A stretch of 12,935 bases of DNA from UMGS75 sp964507405 (GCA_964507405.1 CAZDPJ010000032.1:1-12935); one strand, 5' to 3'. Shown: positions 1 through 7,572, counted from the stretch's first letter. Notes: a model not told the origin generated them from the letters alone. Program-made: numbers and translations.

Positions 1-553
1 AATCACCGCTGCCAGGTCCGCCGTTCTCTATCATATCGTCCTCTTTCATACTGTTTACTACGATTTCAGCGTTTTCATAGCGTGGATTTTTCACTATTGC
101 CAAATGTTGAAAATCGCCGTCTATAAATTCCATATCAACTTTTTTGCCGTGATACATTACTGGCTCTTCGCTTGTTACAAACTTATAAGCGCATGATACA
201 GTCCAGCCCTCGTTCTTTATTAAACCGATAGCCTGTTTGTTCCATATAATACCCTCACATGTGAACCAACCTGAATAATCATCATATCTAACATTAGATA
301 CAACTCCTACTCTCTCTTGTTCTACATTTTCAGGGGTAATGTTATTATGGTTAATAATAACTGGGCAGCCTATCATTGTATCAACAAACTTGTTTAAGGT
401 TTCTTTACGGATTAAAACATCACCATATTCATCGTAATGTGCAATTCCTGCCTCGATAAACCTTGAATAAAATTTATGTCCTTTTATTCCGTCATCTTGT
501 GCAAGTTCACTTACTACGATTTCACTATTTAATGCTAAGTTTATGTCTTTCAT
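1..553 (-). CDS. DUF2213 phage head protein, prohead-protease-like (C-terminus cut by window edge)
   Basis: 184 codons are visible from an ATG at 551-553; the reading frame is open to the window edge, so the C-terminus is missing. The sequence resembles the DUF2213 family found beside portal and head genes: GHKFYSRFIEAG at residues 25-36, RVGVVSNVRYDD at 81-92, GWTVSCAY at 116-123, and FQHLAIVKNPRY at 148-159. The Ser of VSCAY and the His of FQHLAIV sit where the nucleophile and a catalytic His lie in assemblin-fold prohead proteases. That match is a family-level inference, not proof of protease activity. The visible end, NGGPGSGD, looks like the beginning of a Gly-rich GPGSG linker I recall from related phage head proteins. 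The gene overlaps the head protein upstream by 29 bases, and only a weak AAAGAG ribosome site precedes the start, so translation is probably coupled. Role: capsid maturation or scaffolding. Confidence 0.75.
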   Translation of the reverse strand, partial: MKDINLALNSEIVVSELAQDDGIKGHKFYSRFIEAGIAHYDEYGDVLIRKETLNKFVDTMIGCPVIINHNNITPENVEQERVGVVSNVRYDDYSGWFTCEGIIWNKQAIGLIKNEGWTVSCAYKFVTSEEPVMYHGKKVDMEFIDGDFQHLAIVKNPRYENAEIVVNSMKEDDMIENGGPGSGD

Positions 554-2570
554 TATAAATTCTCTTTCTGTTTTCTAACCAGTCTTTTGTTACTACTGGT
601 TCAAGTCTACATCTGCAATTGCTATTCCAATGTATTGATTTCCCTTGTTTAATCAATAATGTATGATTTTTAGAAACTTCAATGTCATAAACATAATCTT
701 TATACGGTATTACCTTAGTTTCAGCCTGTTCAAGCCTTCTTACCGTTGTTTTCATTTCATTTATGGTATATAAATCATAATTTAATTTATAAGTACCGTT
801 TCTGAATGTAACCTCTCTGCCTTTATTAGCACTTAAATATACGCTACATGACATTGATGTCTTATATATACATTCAACTATATCCGCCATTAGTCTCGGG
901 GAAGTCGTAAAGTATTGATTATATGTTGTGAAACCCTGTTTACCGCCAAACCCTTTTACATTTTCTTTTGAGGGAGTGCCATCACAACTAGCAAAAGCAT
1001 TTAGGAATATTCTTATTTGTTTACTAGGCAAGGATTTAATTATTTCGGGTACATATTTGTCATAAGCATGCCCTAAAGGTGCTACGACTTTGTATAATTC
1101 TTCGTTGTAAATAAATAATTTTTCCTTACCCTGACATATATGCATATACGGCTTTAACTCGTTATACATTCTGTCGTTATTCTGTTGTGTTATATGAATA
1201 CATTTATTTGTACGTTTATCAACATTTCCGTCCGATAGGTAATAACCCATAAATTTACAAAATATCTCTGTCGGTATTCCGCAAATCTCTTTAACATCAT
1301 TACCTTGCCAGTTATAAGATGTCGCCAAAAATTTCGTATTCTTTTTAGATAAAGTCTTATAACCTGTTGTGAATACAGGATATTCTGAACCTATTATCTG
1401 TCTTTTACCGTCATATTTTAATTTGTAATAAAAGAATGTGTGATTTTCTGATACAGATAAATTAAATATATTACTGCTTATATTTACGATATTATCAGCA
1501 TATTGTTTTATGGTGTTTGTGCATTTTGCCCATTCCCATGCATTAGTATCAGGATTTACTGTTGCAATTGTATCACCTATTTTAACATCTTTTAAGAGTT
1601 TGAACCCTTTATCTGTTAATACTTCGGTGTCTTTATGGTAACAATTGTACGTTTCTGCAGGCAGCCCTCTCTGTCCTGTTCTATCATCTATTATAGGTGG
1701 ATTATCAAACCTGAATACTTTATTATGCAGTTCGTGATGTAAAGGACGTTCTCGCCCGTCAATATTCGTTTTCCACTTAAAACTTGTTATGCCTTCCTGT
1801 TGATACTTCGCAGCCAAATACTCACTTGTTGCAATAGCGTTTTCATTCCTTGCCAAAAATAAAGCCTTGCGTTGTGATACTCCATACTGGGCTTGTATAT
1901 AATCTGCTATTGATTTTATACCCTTGCCCTCTAAAGCCATTTGCGAAACGACTTCACGCATTTTGGTTATTTCTGTCTGTGTCCAGTTCTTTATATTGTA
2001 GTCTAAACTTTCAACATAATTCTTATATACTGCGTTGGCTCTGAAATCATCTAATCTAGGGCTTATAAGCTCTATTTTATGCTTTTTTGCTAATGCGTAT
2101 GTTCTAGCCTGTATATTTTTCATAAATCCTTCAACTAATGAAGGAATATCAAGTTTTTTAATTAAATCATTCAGATTATTTAACTGACTTGTCAAAAACT
2201 CTTTAATAGCTAAGCTCTTTGCTACCGTTCGGGCATTGTTTGTTTGTATTGCCCATAATACTTCGTTAGTCAACTTCTCTTTTGATAATATATAAGCATG
2301 TCTGAATTTTGAATATTTAGCACCGATTTTACGGAGTTCTTTACTTATCTGTAAACTGAAAGTCTTTTTGCTTGAATAAAAAGCACCGTTCTGATAGTAT
2401 ATAACCCCTGTACGGATAGCATTCAATAATATGTCGTTATCGTTTACTACTGTTGCAGGATTTAATATGTTCAGAGTTTCATTAAAGAAATTGCCCCATA
2501 GCCATACCGCTATTGCATTACTCAACTTTTTTTCATCTGTTACGCTATAATTCGGAGCTATTTCAACCAT
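525..2570 (-). CDS. SPP1 gp7/Mu F-like head morphogenesis protein interrupted by an intein
   Basis: The precursor is 681 residues. Exteins are residues 1-309 and 652-681, which would give a mature protein of 339 residues, a usual size for this family. The family signature lies near the C-terminus of the N-extein: an Arg-Asn-Glu segment (RNENAIATSEY), then GITSFKWKT, DGRERPLHHELHNKVF and RGLPAETYN. It continues after the intein with CRCRLEPVV. The rejoined GLPAETYN-CRCR matches the NCRC motif typical of minor head proteins that contact portal and capsid. The N-terminal third is helix-rich. The ATG at 2568-2570 lies inside the last codons of the portal gene (13-base overlap) with no clear ribosome site, so translational coupling is likely. 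Role: a few copies per virion, assisting procapsid assembly or DNA delivery. Without splicing the NCRC motif would stay broken. Confidence 0.85.
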   Translation of the reverse strand: MVEIAPNYSVTDEKKLSNAIAVWLWGNFFNETLNILNPATVVNDNDILLNAIRTGVIYYQNGAFYSSKKTFSLQISKELRKIGAKYSKFRHAYILSKEKLTNEVLWAIQTNNARTVAKSLAIKEFLTSQLNNLNDLIKKLDIPSLVEGFMKNIQARTYALAKKHKIELISPRLDDFRANAVYKNYVESLDYNIKNWTQTEITKMREVVSQMALEGKGIKSIADYIQAQYGVSQRKALFLARNENAIATSEYLAAKYQQEGITSFKWKTNIDGRERPLHHELHNKVFRFDNPPIIDDRTGQRGLPAETYNCYHKDTEVLTDKGFKLLKDVKIGDTIATVNPDTNAWEWAKCTNTIKQYADNIVNISSNIFNLSVSENHTFFYYKLKYDGKRQIIGSEYPVFTTGYKTLSKKNTKFLATSYNWQGNDVKEICGIPTEIFCKFMGYYLSDGNVDKRTNKCIHITQQNNDRMYNELKPYMHICQGKEKLFIYNEELYKVVAPLGHAYDKYVPEIIKSLPSKQIRIFLNAFASCDGTPSKENVKGFGGKQGFTTYNQYFTTSPRLMADIVECIYKTSMSCSVYLSANKGREVTFRNGTYKLNYDLYTINEMKTTVRRLEQAETKVIPYKDYVYDIEVSKNHTLLIKQGKSIHWNSNCRCRLEPVVTKDWLENRKRIYNERHKLSIK
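618..1643 (-). mobile_element. Intein (342 aa) with LAGLIDADG homing endonuclease, inserted in the NCRC motif of the head protein
   Basis: Intein residue 1 is Cys (host residue 310), opening block A: CYHKDTEVLTDKG, followed by KIGDTIATVNP. A block B-like SENHTFF has a His at about intein residue 68. Two LAGLIDADG (DOD) motifs follow: FMGYYLSDGNV at about 131-141 and FLNAFASCDGTPS at about 213-225, each keeping the acidic residue before Gly. Block F is YVYDIEVSKNHTLL at about 317-330, and the end is IHWNSN. The next residue is Cys (host residue 652). Both junctions carry AAT followed by TGT or TGC, and deleting the insert in frame regenerates TYNCRCR, which is why I place the ends here. The penultimate residue is Ser, not His. 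An alternative cut after HWN would leave an extra Ser-Asn in the extein. The endonuclease would be expected to cut the intein-free allele and spread by homing. Confidence 0.9.
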
Positions 2571-3886
2571 TTAAACAAACCGTTCTTTACTTGTTTCTCT
2601 TCCTGTATATCTTCAGGATTTATATCTTCGTCTATCTGATTTATCTCTTCATCTGTTAATTGTATGATGTTTTCTTTTACCAGTTTTTCAGCACCTTGCT
2701 TAGGTGTTAATATTCCGCTGCCTATCATATCAATTACAGACTTAACTTTCATTGACTTAACTTCTTCTTGTTCCTTATCGGTTAATACTCTTAACGGTTT
2801 CCATTTAACCCTTAAATCATCAATTTCAGAACCGAATAACTGACAAGCTCTCATTTGTGCAACCCATTTTACAATAGGCGTTGCAGGTACTCGGATAGCA
2901 CTCATTACATTTGCATTGTAGTTTTCCAAATCATCTTCACCACTTGAAAAACCGCTTGCCCCTTTACCGAATACCTTTGAATAAGGAAGTCTTAAACTAG
3001 AACATATCAACAGGAATATTTTTTCAAGGATTTTGTCAAGGCTTGCAAAAGTCATTGTCTTTTGTTCGTAATCGTCTTGCGTGTCCATTACTCCCATGTT
3101 CTTATAATTCTTCTCGGCTGCGAATATATTTACCCTTTGAGTTACGGCTCTCTCACCGCCCTCTGACATAAGCAAATCAGCCAGTCCGAATATTTTTAAT
3201 ATATCTATCTTCGCTTCATCTAAAAGCTCCAAAATAACGCTGTTAGCCTTCACATATTGAGTTAATTGCGGTATAACATGTTCAAATATAGATGTTCCCC
3301 AGCCGTTCAACTGATTTCTTATAAAGAACGGCGGAGTTTCACCTGTAAATAATCTCAATCTTGATTTATCAAAAATCAACTGATTATTCTCGTTTTCACT
3401 ATCAGATATTAAAAAGCTATCAGATAGTTTCACATTACCTGCTAACGGTGCGCATTGCCAACGGTCACAAGCTATAAACTCAATATTTTTATCCTTTAAA
3501 CTTTCGCCAACGACTGGAGTATCGGGCTTTTGTTCGGTGTTCAATAATAAAGCACCGCCCCCGTATAACCTGCCCCAACGCAAACAGTCCTTTATTTGTT
3601 TGATATCATCATTCTCAACCATAGCCTCGTAAACTTCTTGAAGTTCATCAGGGTCAGCGGTCGCACTCTCTAATTCAAAACCGCCGTCCCTGAATGCGTC
3701 TGAAACAGGCAAGTCAACTGCTAACTGTGCAAAACCATTAGATTTATAAGTATCTGACAATAACCTGTACTGAACAGACAACAAAACAGGGGAAATATTG
3801 TTATACAATGTCCCTAGGTTTAATTGATTATCCTGTAATCCTAATGCGGTTTCTAAACCGTTATTTACTATGTTTTGTTTTGTCAT
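2558..3886 (-). CDS. Phage portal protein, DUF1073 family
   Basis: 442 residues, normal length for this portal family. Recognisable stretches, in order, are LAVDLPVSDAFRDGGFEL (near residue 60), CLRWGRLYGGGALLLN (near 105), NGWGTSIFEHVIPQLTQY (near 205), and LICSSLRLPYSKVFGKGA followed by GFSSGEDDLENYNANV (near 300-330). These match the DUF1073 pattern of an Arg-x-Gly motif, a GG-aliphatic wing region, and the (I/L)P-x-x-(K/R)-x-(F/L)G-x-(S/G)-x-G-(F/L) segment before the crown. The C-terminus is acidic and Gln/Glu-rich. The start ATG shares ATGA with the terminase stop, and its end overlaps the head protein start by 13 bases. Role: dodecameric DNA-entry ring at the capsid vertex and docking site for terminase. 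The family is also named after the anti-CBASS protein Acb1, but there is no extra catalytic domain here. Confidence 0.88.
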   Translation of the reverse strand: MTKQNIVNNGLETALGLQDNQLNLGTLYNNISPVLLSVQYRLLSDTYKSNGFAQLAVDLPVSDAFRDGGFELESATADPDELQEVYEAMVENDDIKQIKDCLRWGRLYGGGALLLNTEQKPDTPVVGESLKDKNIEFIACDRWQCAPLAGNVKLSDSFLISDSENENNQLIFDKSRLRLFTGETPPFFIRNQLNGWGTSIFEHVIPQLTQYVKANSVILELLDEAKIDILKIFGLADLLMSEGGERAVTQRVNIFAAEKNYKNMGVMDTQDDYEQKTMTFASLDKILEKIFLLICSSLRLPYSKVFGKGASGFSSGEDDLENYNANVMSAIRVPATPIVKWVAQMRACQLFGSEIDDLRVKWKPLRVLTDKEQEEVKSMKVKSVIDMIGSGILTPKQGAEKLVKENIIQLTDEEINQIDEDINPEDIQEEKQVKNGLFKWLK

Positions 3887-5340
3887 AATACTTCTAATAT
3901 ACTAACTTGTTTATGTGCTATACTTGATTTTAAAAGCCATACTAAGGTGTCTGTTACGTCATCATGAGCTTGCGACATATCTCTTGTAAAACTTTCACAT
4001 TCATTAAGTATGTCAGGATTATATCCGTAATTCTCATTGCTCGGCAAGAATACCTGTCCGCTTGCTATATAATCGAGTACGCTCTCAACTCTTGTGACTT
4101 TATCTTTATCAGCTTTTAACGGTCGTACTGGTATTCCGTGCTGTCTTAGCTCTTGTAATACCTGTATTCCGCTTGCCTTCTCTTCTACAAATAAAGCACT
4201 TGCCGATGTGTGAAATCTGTCAAATTGCCACTTATTCCATAAAGCAATAATACGCTTTTTTAATTCAGGATAATCCCAACGTCCTGCAATATAATCTATT
4301 ATGTGCAACTGGTTATTCTGCGTAACTCCGCCAACCATAACCACGGACCTATCCGCGCTCTCTTTTGTACTCATAGCCGTATCACTTGCCATGACTATGC
4401 GTTTATATTTATACTCTTGGTTTATATCATAGTACTTAAACCATTCACGCTTGATTACGCTACCGCCTGCAATAATCGGATTTTGTTGATACTGGGCTTG
4501 GAAGTTATAATTGTCTACCCTCTCAATATGTTCAAGCTCTTCAATCGGGTATCTTTCAGCCCAAAAACTTTTCCCATTCTCTAATGCCTTGACTACTACA
4601 ATGTCCCATATTTCAGGCTCGTTCTTCTCTATCCAACCGACTAAGTCCTCAACATGTAATCTCTGCATTATTAAGATTGTCGGAGTTTGCGGAGTTCTGC
4701 GCCTTGTCTTTAACTTGCCGTTATAAAACTGAATAACCTCATTTCTTGCATTCTCATGTTTTATGTCGCCTGCGTCTACTGGGTCGTCTATTATTAAAGC
4801 TCCACTGAACCCTTTTATATTCGGATTACCTGCGTCAAGCCCTGTAATATCACCGCCCATAGTTCCTGCGGTTAATCCTGTTCTATTCTTTGCACCATCA
4901 AAACTATAATTTATTTTCTGTCTGTCATCTGCTTTAAGATAGTGATTGAATAATAACTGCCATATCGGATTACAAACTATGTCCCTGCTCTCTTTAGATA
5001 ATTTTGTTATCAACAAGCTAGCATGTGAAACATATATGAAAGCATTGTTTACACTTCTTGCAAAGCACCATGTTATAAAATATTCAACTATTAAACTTTT
5101 ACCACTTCCGACAGGTAAACATAAAGCAAGGTTTCGTTTCTCGTTTCTCTGCTCTACGATACTCTGTAACTTCCTTGCTATTACCTTATGAAATGGTTTC
5201 AACAAAAAATATGAACTATTGATTATATAGAAAACTGTCTTTAAATAACATAAAAAATCTGCCTTGCATAACTCTGCAATAGCATTACGATAAACTATAT
5301 CATTTTTTAATCTGTCTATAAATTCATCATATTTAATCAT
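3883..5340 (-). CDS. terL: Terminase large subunit (ATPase and nuclease)
   Basis: 485 residues, complete. The ATPase half has Walker A LPVGSGKS at 75-82 and Walker B ALIIDDP at 181-187; the next acidic residues after DDP are Asp189 and Asp192. The QAQYQQNP segment at 281-288, just before the nuclease domain, is characteristic of TerL proteins. The RNase H-like nuclease half has candidate metal ligands Asp320 (VMASDTAMS), Glu386/Glu387 (LFVEEKASG) and Asp461/Asp464 (HDDVTDTL). The order and spacing fit the Terminase_6 type C-terminal domain. It packages DNA into procapsids through the portal, using ATP, and cuts concatemers. The ATG overlaps the end of the small-terminase-like gene by 8 bases and has no clear ribosome site of its own; the end shares ATGA with the portal. 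Confidence is high for the family. The packaging mode (cos or headful) cannot be read from the sequence. Confidence 0.96.
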   Translation of the reverse strand: MIKYDEFIDRLKNDIVYRNAIAELCKADFLCYLKTVFYIINSSYFLLKPFHKVIARKLQSIVEQRNEKRNLALCLPVGSGKSLIVEYFITWCFARSVNNAFIYVSHASLLITKLSKESRDIVCNPIWQLLFNHYLKADDRQKINYSFDGAKNRTGLTAGTMGGDITGLDAGNPNIKGFSGALIIDDPVDAGDIKHENARNEVIQFYNGKLKTRRRTPQTPTILIMQRLHVEDLVGWIEKNEPEIWDIVVVKALENGKSFWAERYPIEELEHIERVDNYNFQAQYQQNPIIAGGSVIKREWFKYYDINQEYKYKRIVMASDTAMSTKESADRSVVMVGGVTQNNQLHIIDYIAGRWDYPELKKRIIALWNKWQFDRFHTSASALFVEEKASGIQVLQELRQHGIPVRPLKADKDKVTRVESVLDYIASGQVFLPSNENYGYNPDILNECESFTRDMSQAHDDVTDTLVWLLKSSIAHKQVSILEVL

Positions 5341-5707
5341 CTGTCATTTTATTTATGTCATTTAAAGCGTTCTTTATATCTTTCTCGTTTAACTTAACTT
5401 CCGTTTTTACCATATTGATTACATTATCAATAGGTTTCTCGCCGATTGTATCTCTGATAAAACTAACAGCTTTTGTATCACCCTTCAAGGCTTGTTTTAA
5501 CTGTGCTACCATAATAGCCTCAAGTGTTGATTTTTTCTCGCCTTTGGAGTTCTGTATATCCTGTTCTAACAAGTATTTCAGCATTTCTCGCATTGTCTTG
5601 CGTTCTTTCTTTGCTTTTACGCTTGCTTTACCGCCTTTACTTCGGATTTCTCTCTGCTCCGCCTCTGTTAAGGTGTCGAAAGGTCTTAAATTTTTTTCAT
5701 TAGCCAT
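5333..5707 (-). CDS. Putative terminase small subunit (DNA-binding)
   Basis: 124 residues, directly before terL and overlapping it by 8 bases. The N-terminal third is very basic: SKGGKASVKAKKERKTMREM at about 24-43, a pattern seen in many phage proteins encoded just before TerL. The middle (LEAIMVAQLKQALKGDTKAV) looks helical, and RDTIGEKPIDNV at about 85-96 is a segment I recall as conserved in these proteins. The C-terminal tail is charged. A clear AAAAGGGG ribosome site precedes the ATG at 5705-5707. The expected role is recognition of the viral packaging site and loading of TerL. The call rests on position and general pattern more than on a diagnostic motif; a generic phage DNA-binding protein is the alternative. 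Confidence 0.65.
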   Translation of the reverse strand: MANEKNLRPFDTLTEAEQREIRSKGGKASVKAKKERKTMREMLKYLLEQDIQNSKGEKKSTLEAIMVAQLKQALKGDTKAVSFIRDTIGEKPIDNVINMVKTEVKLNEKDIKNALNDINKMTDD

Positions 5708-5710
5708 TTG

Positions 5711-6481
5711 TTATACCCCTTTTATAGGTACTTTTATAACTGGATTAAAATCAAAACTTTTTGTCTTTCCACTTCTGTGATTTCTATCGCAATTATCTAT
5801 TTTAACAATCTTACTACCCCATTTTTTTTGGAGTAACTCTAATTGTTCCTTTTCTCTTTTGAGATTTCTATAACAAGCACACCCACCCTTGCTTGTTGCT
5901 TGGTCACATACATAATGGAATTTATTTACTCTTAATATCCCTCTGTATAGATTAAGGTTTTGTAAACTAATATCATAATCCTCTTTTAACGGTAACCTCT
6001 CATCATACTTACATTTGTTACCTTTTAAAAAACAACTAAAAGGACCTAATACAACACTCGTTGTGCTAAATGGTGATTGTTCTCGATAACATTGTTTGTC
6101 TTGGTTTAAATTTATTCCCCACATTCTATATCCAAATTCACTACATAAATTTGTATATTTTTCGATAAAAGGAACTATTTCGTCATTTTTCAATTTCTTT
6201 TTTATATTTTTCTCAAAATATCCGATATAGTTTATATCATCATCTACAATACAAACTACATCAAATTCTTTGTTTTTGTTTAAAATATAATTTCTTACTC
6301 TAGCTACATTCCCTTGTACTTCATTCGGAATACCTATTACATTTTCTTTATATTCTTTATTGTTCTCAATATATTTGCTATATTCATTTTCTGCTACATA
6401 TACTGTTAATAATTTCCCGAAAAAATTAAAACTCTTTACTTTGTCTTTTTTATAAGAAGGGCAACAAATTTTTATTTCCAT
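5711..6481 (-). CDS. Glycosyltransferase resembling the phage TET/JBP-associated (TAGT) family
   Basis: 256 residues. The N-terminus starts with a GT-A-like strand (KICCPSYKKDK), followed by GNVARVRNYIL at 57-67 and an acidic cluster CIVDDDI with Asp80-82, the expected nucleotide-sugar/metal site. Downstream are WGINLNQDKQCY (121-132), SVVLGPFSCF (142-151), KYDERLPLKEDYDISLQ (158-174), LRVNKFHY and SKGGCACYRN, then a KKWGSKIVKI end. The order matches my recollection of the TET/JBP-associated glycosyltransferases, which add sugars to oxidised or hydroxymethylated bases in phage DNA and are related to the GREB1 transferase domain. The gene starts one base into the ParB-like stop codon (TAATG) and precedes the terminase genes. 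No TET/JBP oxygenase or hydroxymethyl-pyrimidine synthase is in this window, so the substrate is unknown. Base and codon composition is even more A/T- and Lys-rich than the terminase genes. Other glycosyl acceptors, including virion proteins, remain possible. Confidence 0.7.
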   Translation of the reverse strand: MEIKICCPSYKKDKVKSFNFFGKLLTVYVAENEYSKYIENNKEYKENVIGIPNEVQGNVARVRNYILNKNKEFDVVCIVDDDINYIGYFEKNIKKKLKNDEIVPFIEKYTNLCSEFGYRMWGINLNQDKQCYREQSPFSTTSVVLGPFSCFLKGNKCKYDERLPLKEDYDISLQNLNLYRGILRVNKFHYVCDQATSKGGCACYRNLKREKEQLELLQKKWGSKIVKIDNCDRNHRSGKTKSFDFNPVIKVPIKGV

Positions 6482-7071
6482 TACTGTACCCCTAATAGAC
6501 TATTTAAAACTTCACTTCCATTAAGTACTCTGCCTACTCCTACTTGTTTTAATTTTGGATTTAAACTTCTTACCGATTTTAAATTAAATACACTCTGTGC
6601 CTGTAACCAATCAACCGAATTATCAAAATATAATACTATATAATTATGCTCCTCTAGCAATTCTTCAGTAAATTCTACCTCGGGCCTGTTTTCTTCATCA
6701 TCTTTTAATATTTTTTTTATTCCAAATTCGCCTAATTGCTCGCCGTCAAAATCCTCTGCTAATAACTCAAAATCAAACTCGGAGCTGTCGCTTGTTGAAT
6801 TATCCATAACAGCTAATTGTTTTCTTTTGTCGTCATTTGTCTTTAAATCTGTTCTTTTAACAACTACAAGCTCGTTTCCATCTGTTTCAACTATTTTTGT
6901 AGGTATCTTTAAACTTTGTGCCTGTTCATATATTCCATTTCCTGCTATGATGTTATCTTCGCTATCTATGACTATTGAACGACCTGCTCCGCACTCTTTT
7001 AAGGACTTCTTTATAAGTTCTTTATTCTTTTGATTATGTTTCCTATAATTCCTTTTATCAAAATTTATCAT
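6481..7071 (-). CDS. ParB-like (ParB/sulfiredoxin fold) domain protein
   Basis: 196 residues. The N-terminal ~95 residues have the ParB/Srx-fold layout: NYRKHNQKNKELIKKSLKE, then SIVIDSEDNIIAGNGIYEQA, where IIAGNGIYEQA (41-51) stands in for the usual (I/V)xxGxxR box, then KIPTKIVE and a RKQLAVMDN helix. The canonical Arg of the GxxR box is replaced (GNGIYEQ). The C-terminal half has an acidic linker and an IVLYFDNSVDWLQAQSVF segment followed by a conserved-looking GVGRVLNGSEVL. Such phage ParB-like proteins often sit beside DNA methylases, terminases or base-modification enzymes and may act as nucleases or NTP-dependent DNA clamps; here the role is unknown. A GAGGG ribosome site lies just before the ATG at 7069-7071. 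It is tightly coupled to the glycosyltransferase (1-base overlap), suggesting that they work together. Confidence 0.75.
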   Translation of the reverse strand: MINFDKRNYRKHNQKNKELIKKSLKECGAGRSIVIDSEDNIIAGNGIYEQAQSLKIPTKIVETDGNELVVVKRTDLKTNDDKRKQLAVMDNSTSDSSEFDFELLAEDFDGEQLGEFGIKKILKDDEENRPEVEFTEELLEEHNYIVLYFDNSVDWLQAQSVFNLKSVRSLNPKLKQVGVGRVLNGSEVLNSLLGVQ

Positions 7072-7088
7072 TTGCCCTCAATATAATA

Positions 7089-7108
7089 GCGGAGTTTTTA
7101 CGCTCCGC
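7089..7108 (-). other. GC-rich 6-bp hairpin overlapping the stop of the CxxC gene and preceding the ParB-like gene
   Basis: Perfect inverted repeat GCGGAG / CTCCGC around an 8-base loop. On the transcribed strand the stem contains the last codons and TAA of the upstream gene, and is followed by TATTATATT and then the GAGGG ribosome site of the ParB-like gene. The U-tract is poor, so a strong intrinsic terminator is unlikely. It may be a partial terminator, an RNA processing site, or a brake on translation between the first and second late genes. Confidence 0.4.
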
Positions 7109-7556
7109 ATTGTTCAGAAAGTGAAAAGATGTTTACTTTCGTGGTTATAGTATCTCCTGCCCAATCACCATTCAAGTATCTTGGACGTTGCTTTTCAGCA
7201 CTGATTGAAGCACCGTATATAAAAGGGATATTTTTTGTTCCTGATACTTTTTGCAAGGGTATTACTTGGGGCTGCCTTTGTCTTATCTTGATAGTATCCT
7301 CAAGGAATTGTATTGCCTCGTTGCCTGATAGCCGTTTTGCCTGTAATAGCCTTTGCCCTCTTTTGCTATTACCATACTTGTATATCTTTACGATTGTACA
7401 ACCGCACTTCTTACACAAATAAGTCTCTACAACTTCTTTTGTTACTTTTGTGTCCTTTACATAGCTTTTTGGATATTTGATTATATCAGTATTTATGCAC
7501 CAATATGTGTCGATATCTTTTTTGCTATATAACACTCCACAACACAACGCAGGCAA
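7098..7556 (-). CDS. Hypothetical CxxC-containing phage protein with TTG start
   Basis: 152 residues if translation begins at the TTG at 7554-7556. I choose that start because a GGGGG Shine-Dalgarno-like block lies five bases upstream, matching the arrangement before the membrane protein at 12013, and because no ATG occurs early in the frame. Cysteines occur at residues 5-6, 20, 48, 51 and 53 (TYLCKKCGC), which could form a zinc knuckle. The middle is basic (KYGNSKRGQRLLQAKRL at about 60-76), followed by a helix EAIQFLEDTIK and a RQRQPQ stretch. The C-terminal region has YLNGDWAGDTI. I do not recognise the family. It is the first gene after the predicted late promoter, upstream of the ParB-like protein, glycosyltransferase and terminase, so a DNA- or RNA-binding role in the late phase is a reasonable guess only. 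Confidence 0.7.
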   Translation of the reverse strand: MPALCCGVLYSKKDIDTYWCINTDIIKYPKSYVKDTKVTKEVVETYLCKKCGCTIVKIYKYGNSKRGQRLLQAKRLSGNEAIQFLEDTIKIRQRQPQVIPLQKVSGTKNIPFIYGASISAEKQRPRYLNGDWAGDTITTKVNIFSLSEQCGA

Positions 7557-7561
7557 TATTA

Positions 7562-7568
7562 CCCCCTT
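7562..7568 (-). promoter_or_regulatory. Ribosome binding site AAGGGGG supporting the TTG start at 7556
   Basis: AAGGGGG on the minus strand, with a 5-base spacer (TAATA) to TTG. The same AAGGGGG plus five-base spacing precedes the ATG of the membrane-protein gene at 12013, which supports TTG as the true initiator here. Confidence 0.65.
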
Positions 7569-7572
7569 TTTG

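Noticed and set aside
1850..2044. 64-residue plus-strand frame inside the head protein region
   Set aside because: Shadow of the conserved head protein on the other strand.
2558..3886. Anti-CBASS (Acb1) activity of the DUF1073 protein
   Set aside because: The database family name links DUF1073 with Acb1, but the 442-residue protein has the portal pattern throughout and no appended nuclease-like domain.
5355..5780. 141-residue open frame on the plus strand opposite the small terminase
   Set aside because: Composition is Phe/Ser/Leu-rich, as expected for the reverse complement of a Lys-rich gene; no ribosome site and no plus-strand operon nearby.
7129..7422. 97-residue plus-strand frame opposite the CxxC gene
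   Set aside because: Antisense to a gene with a better ribosome site and operon context; no recognisable protein features.
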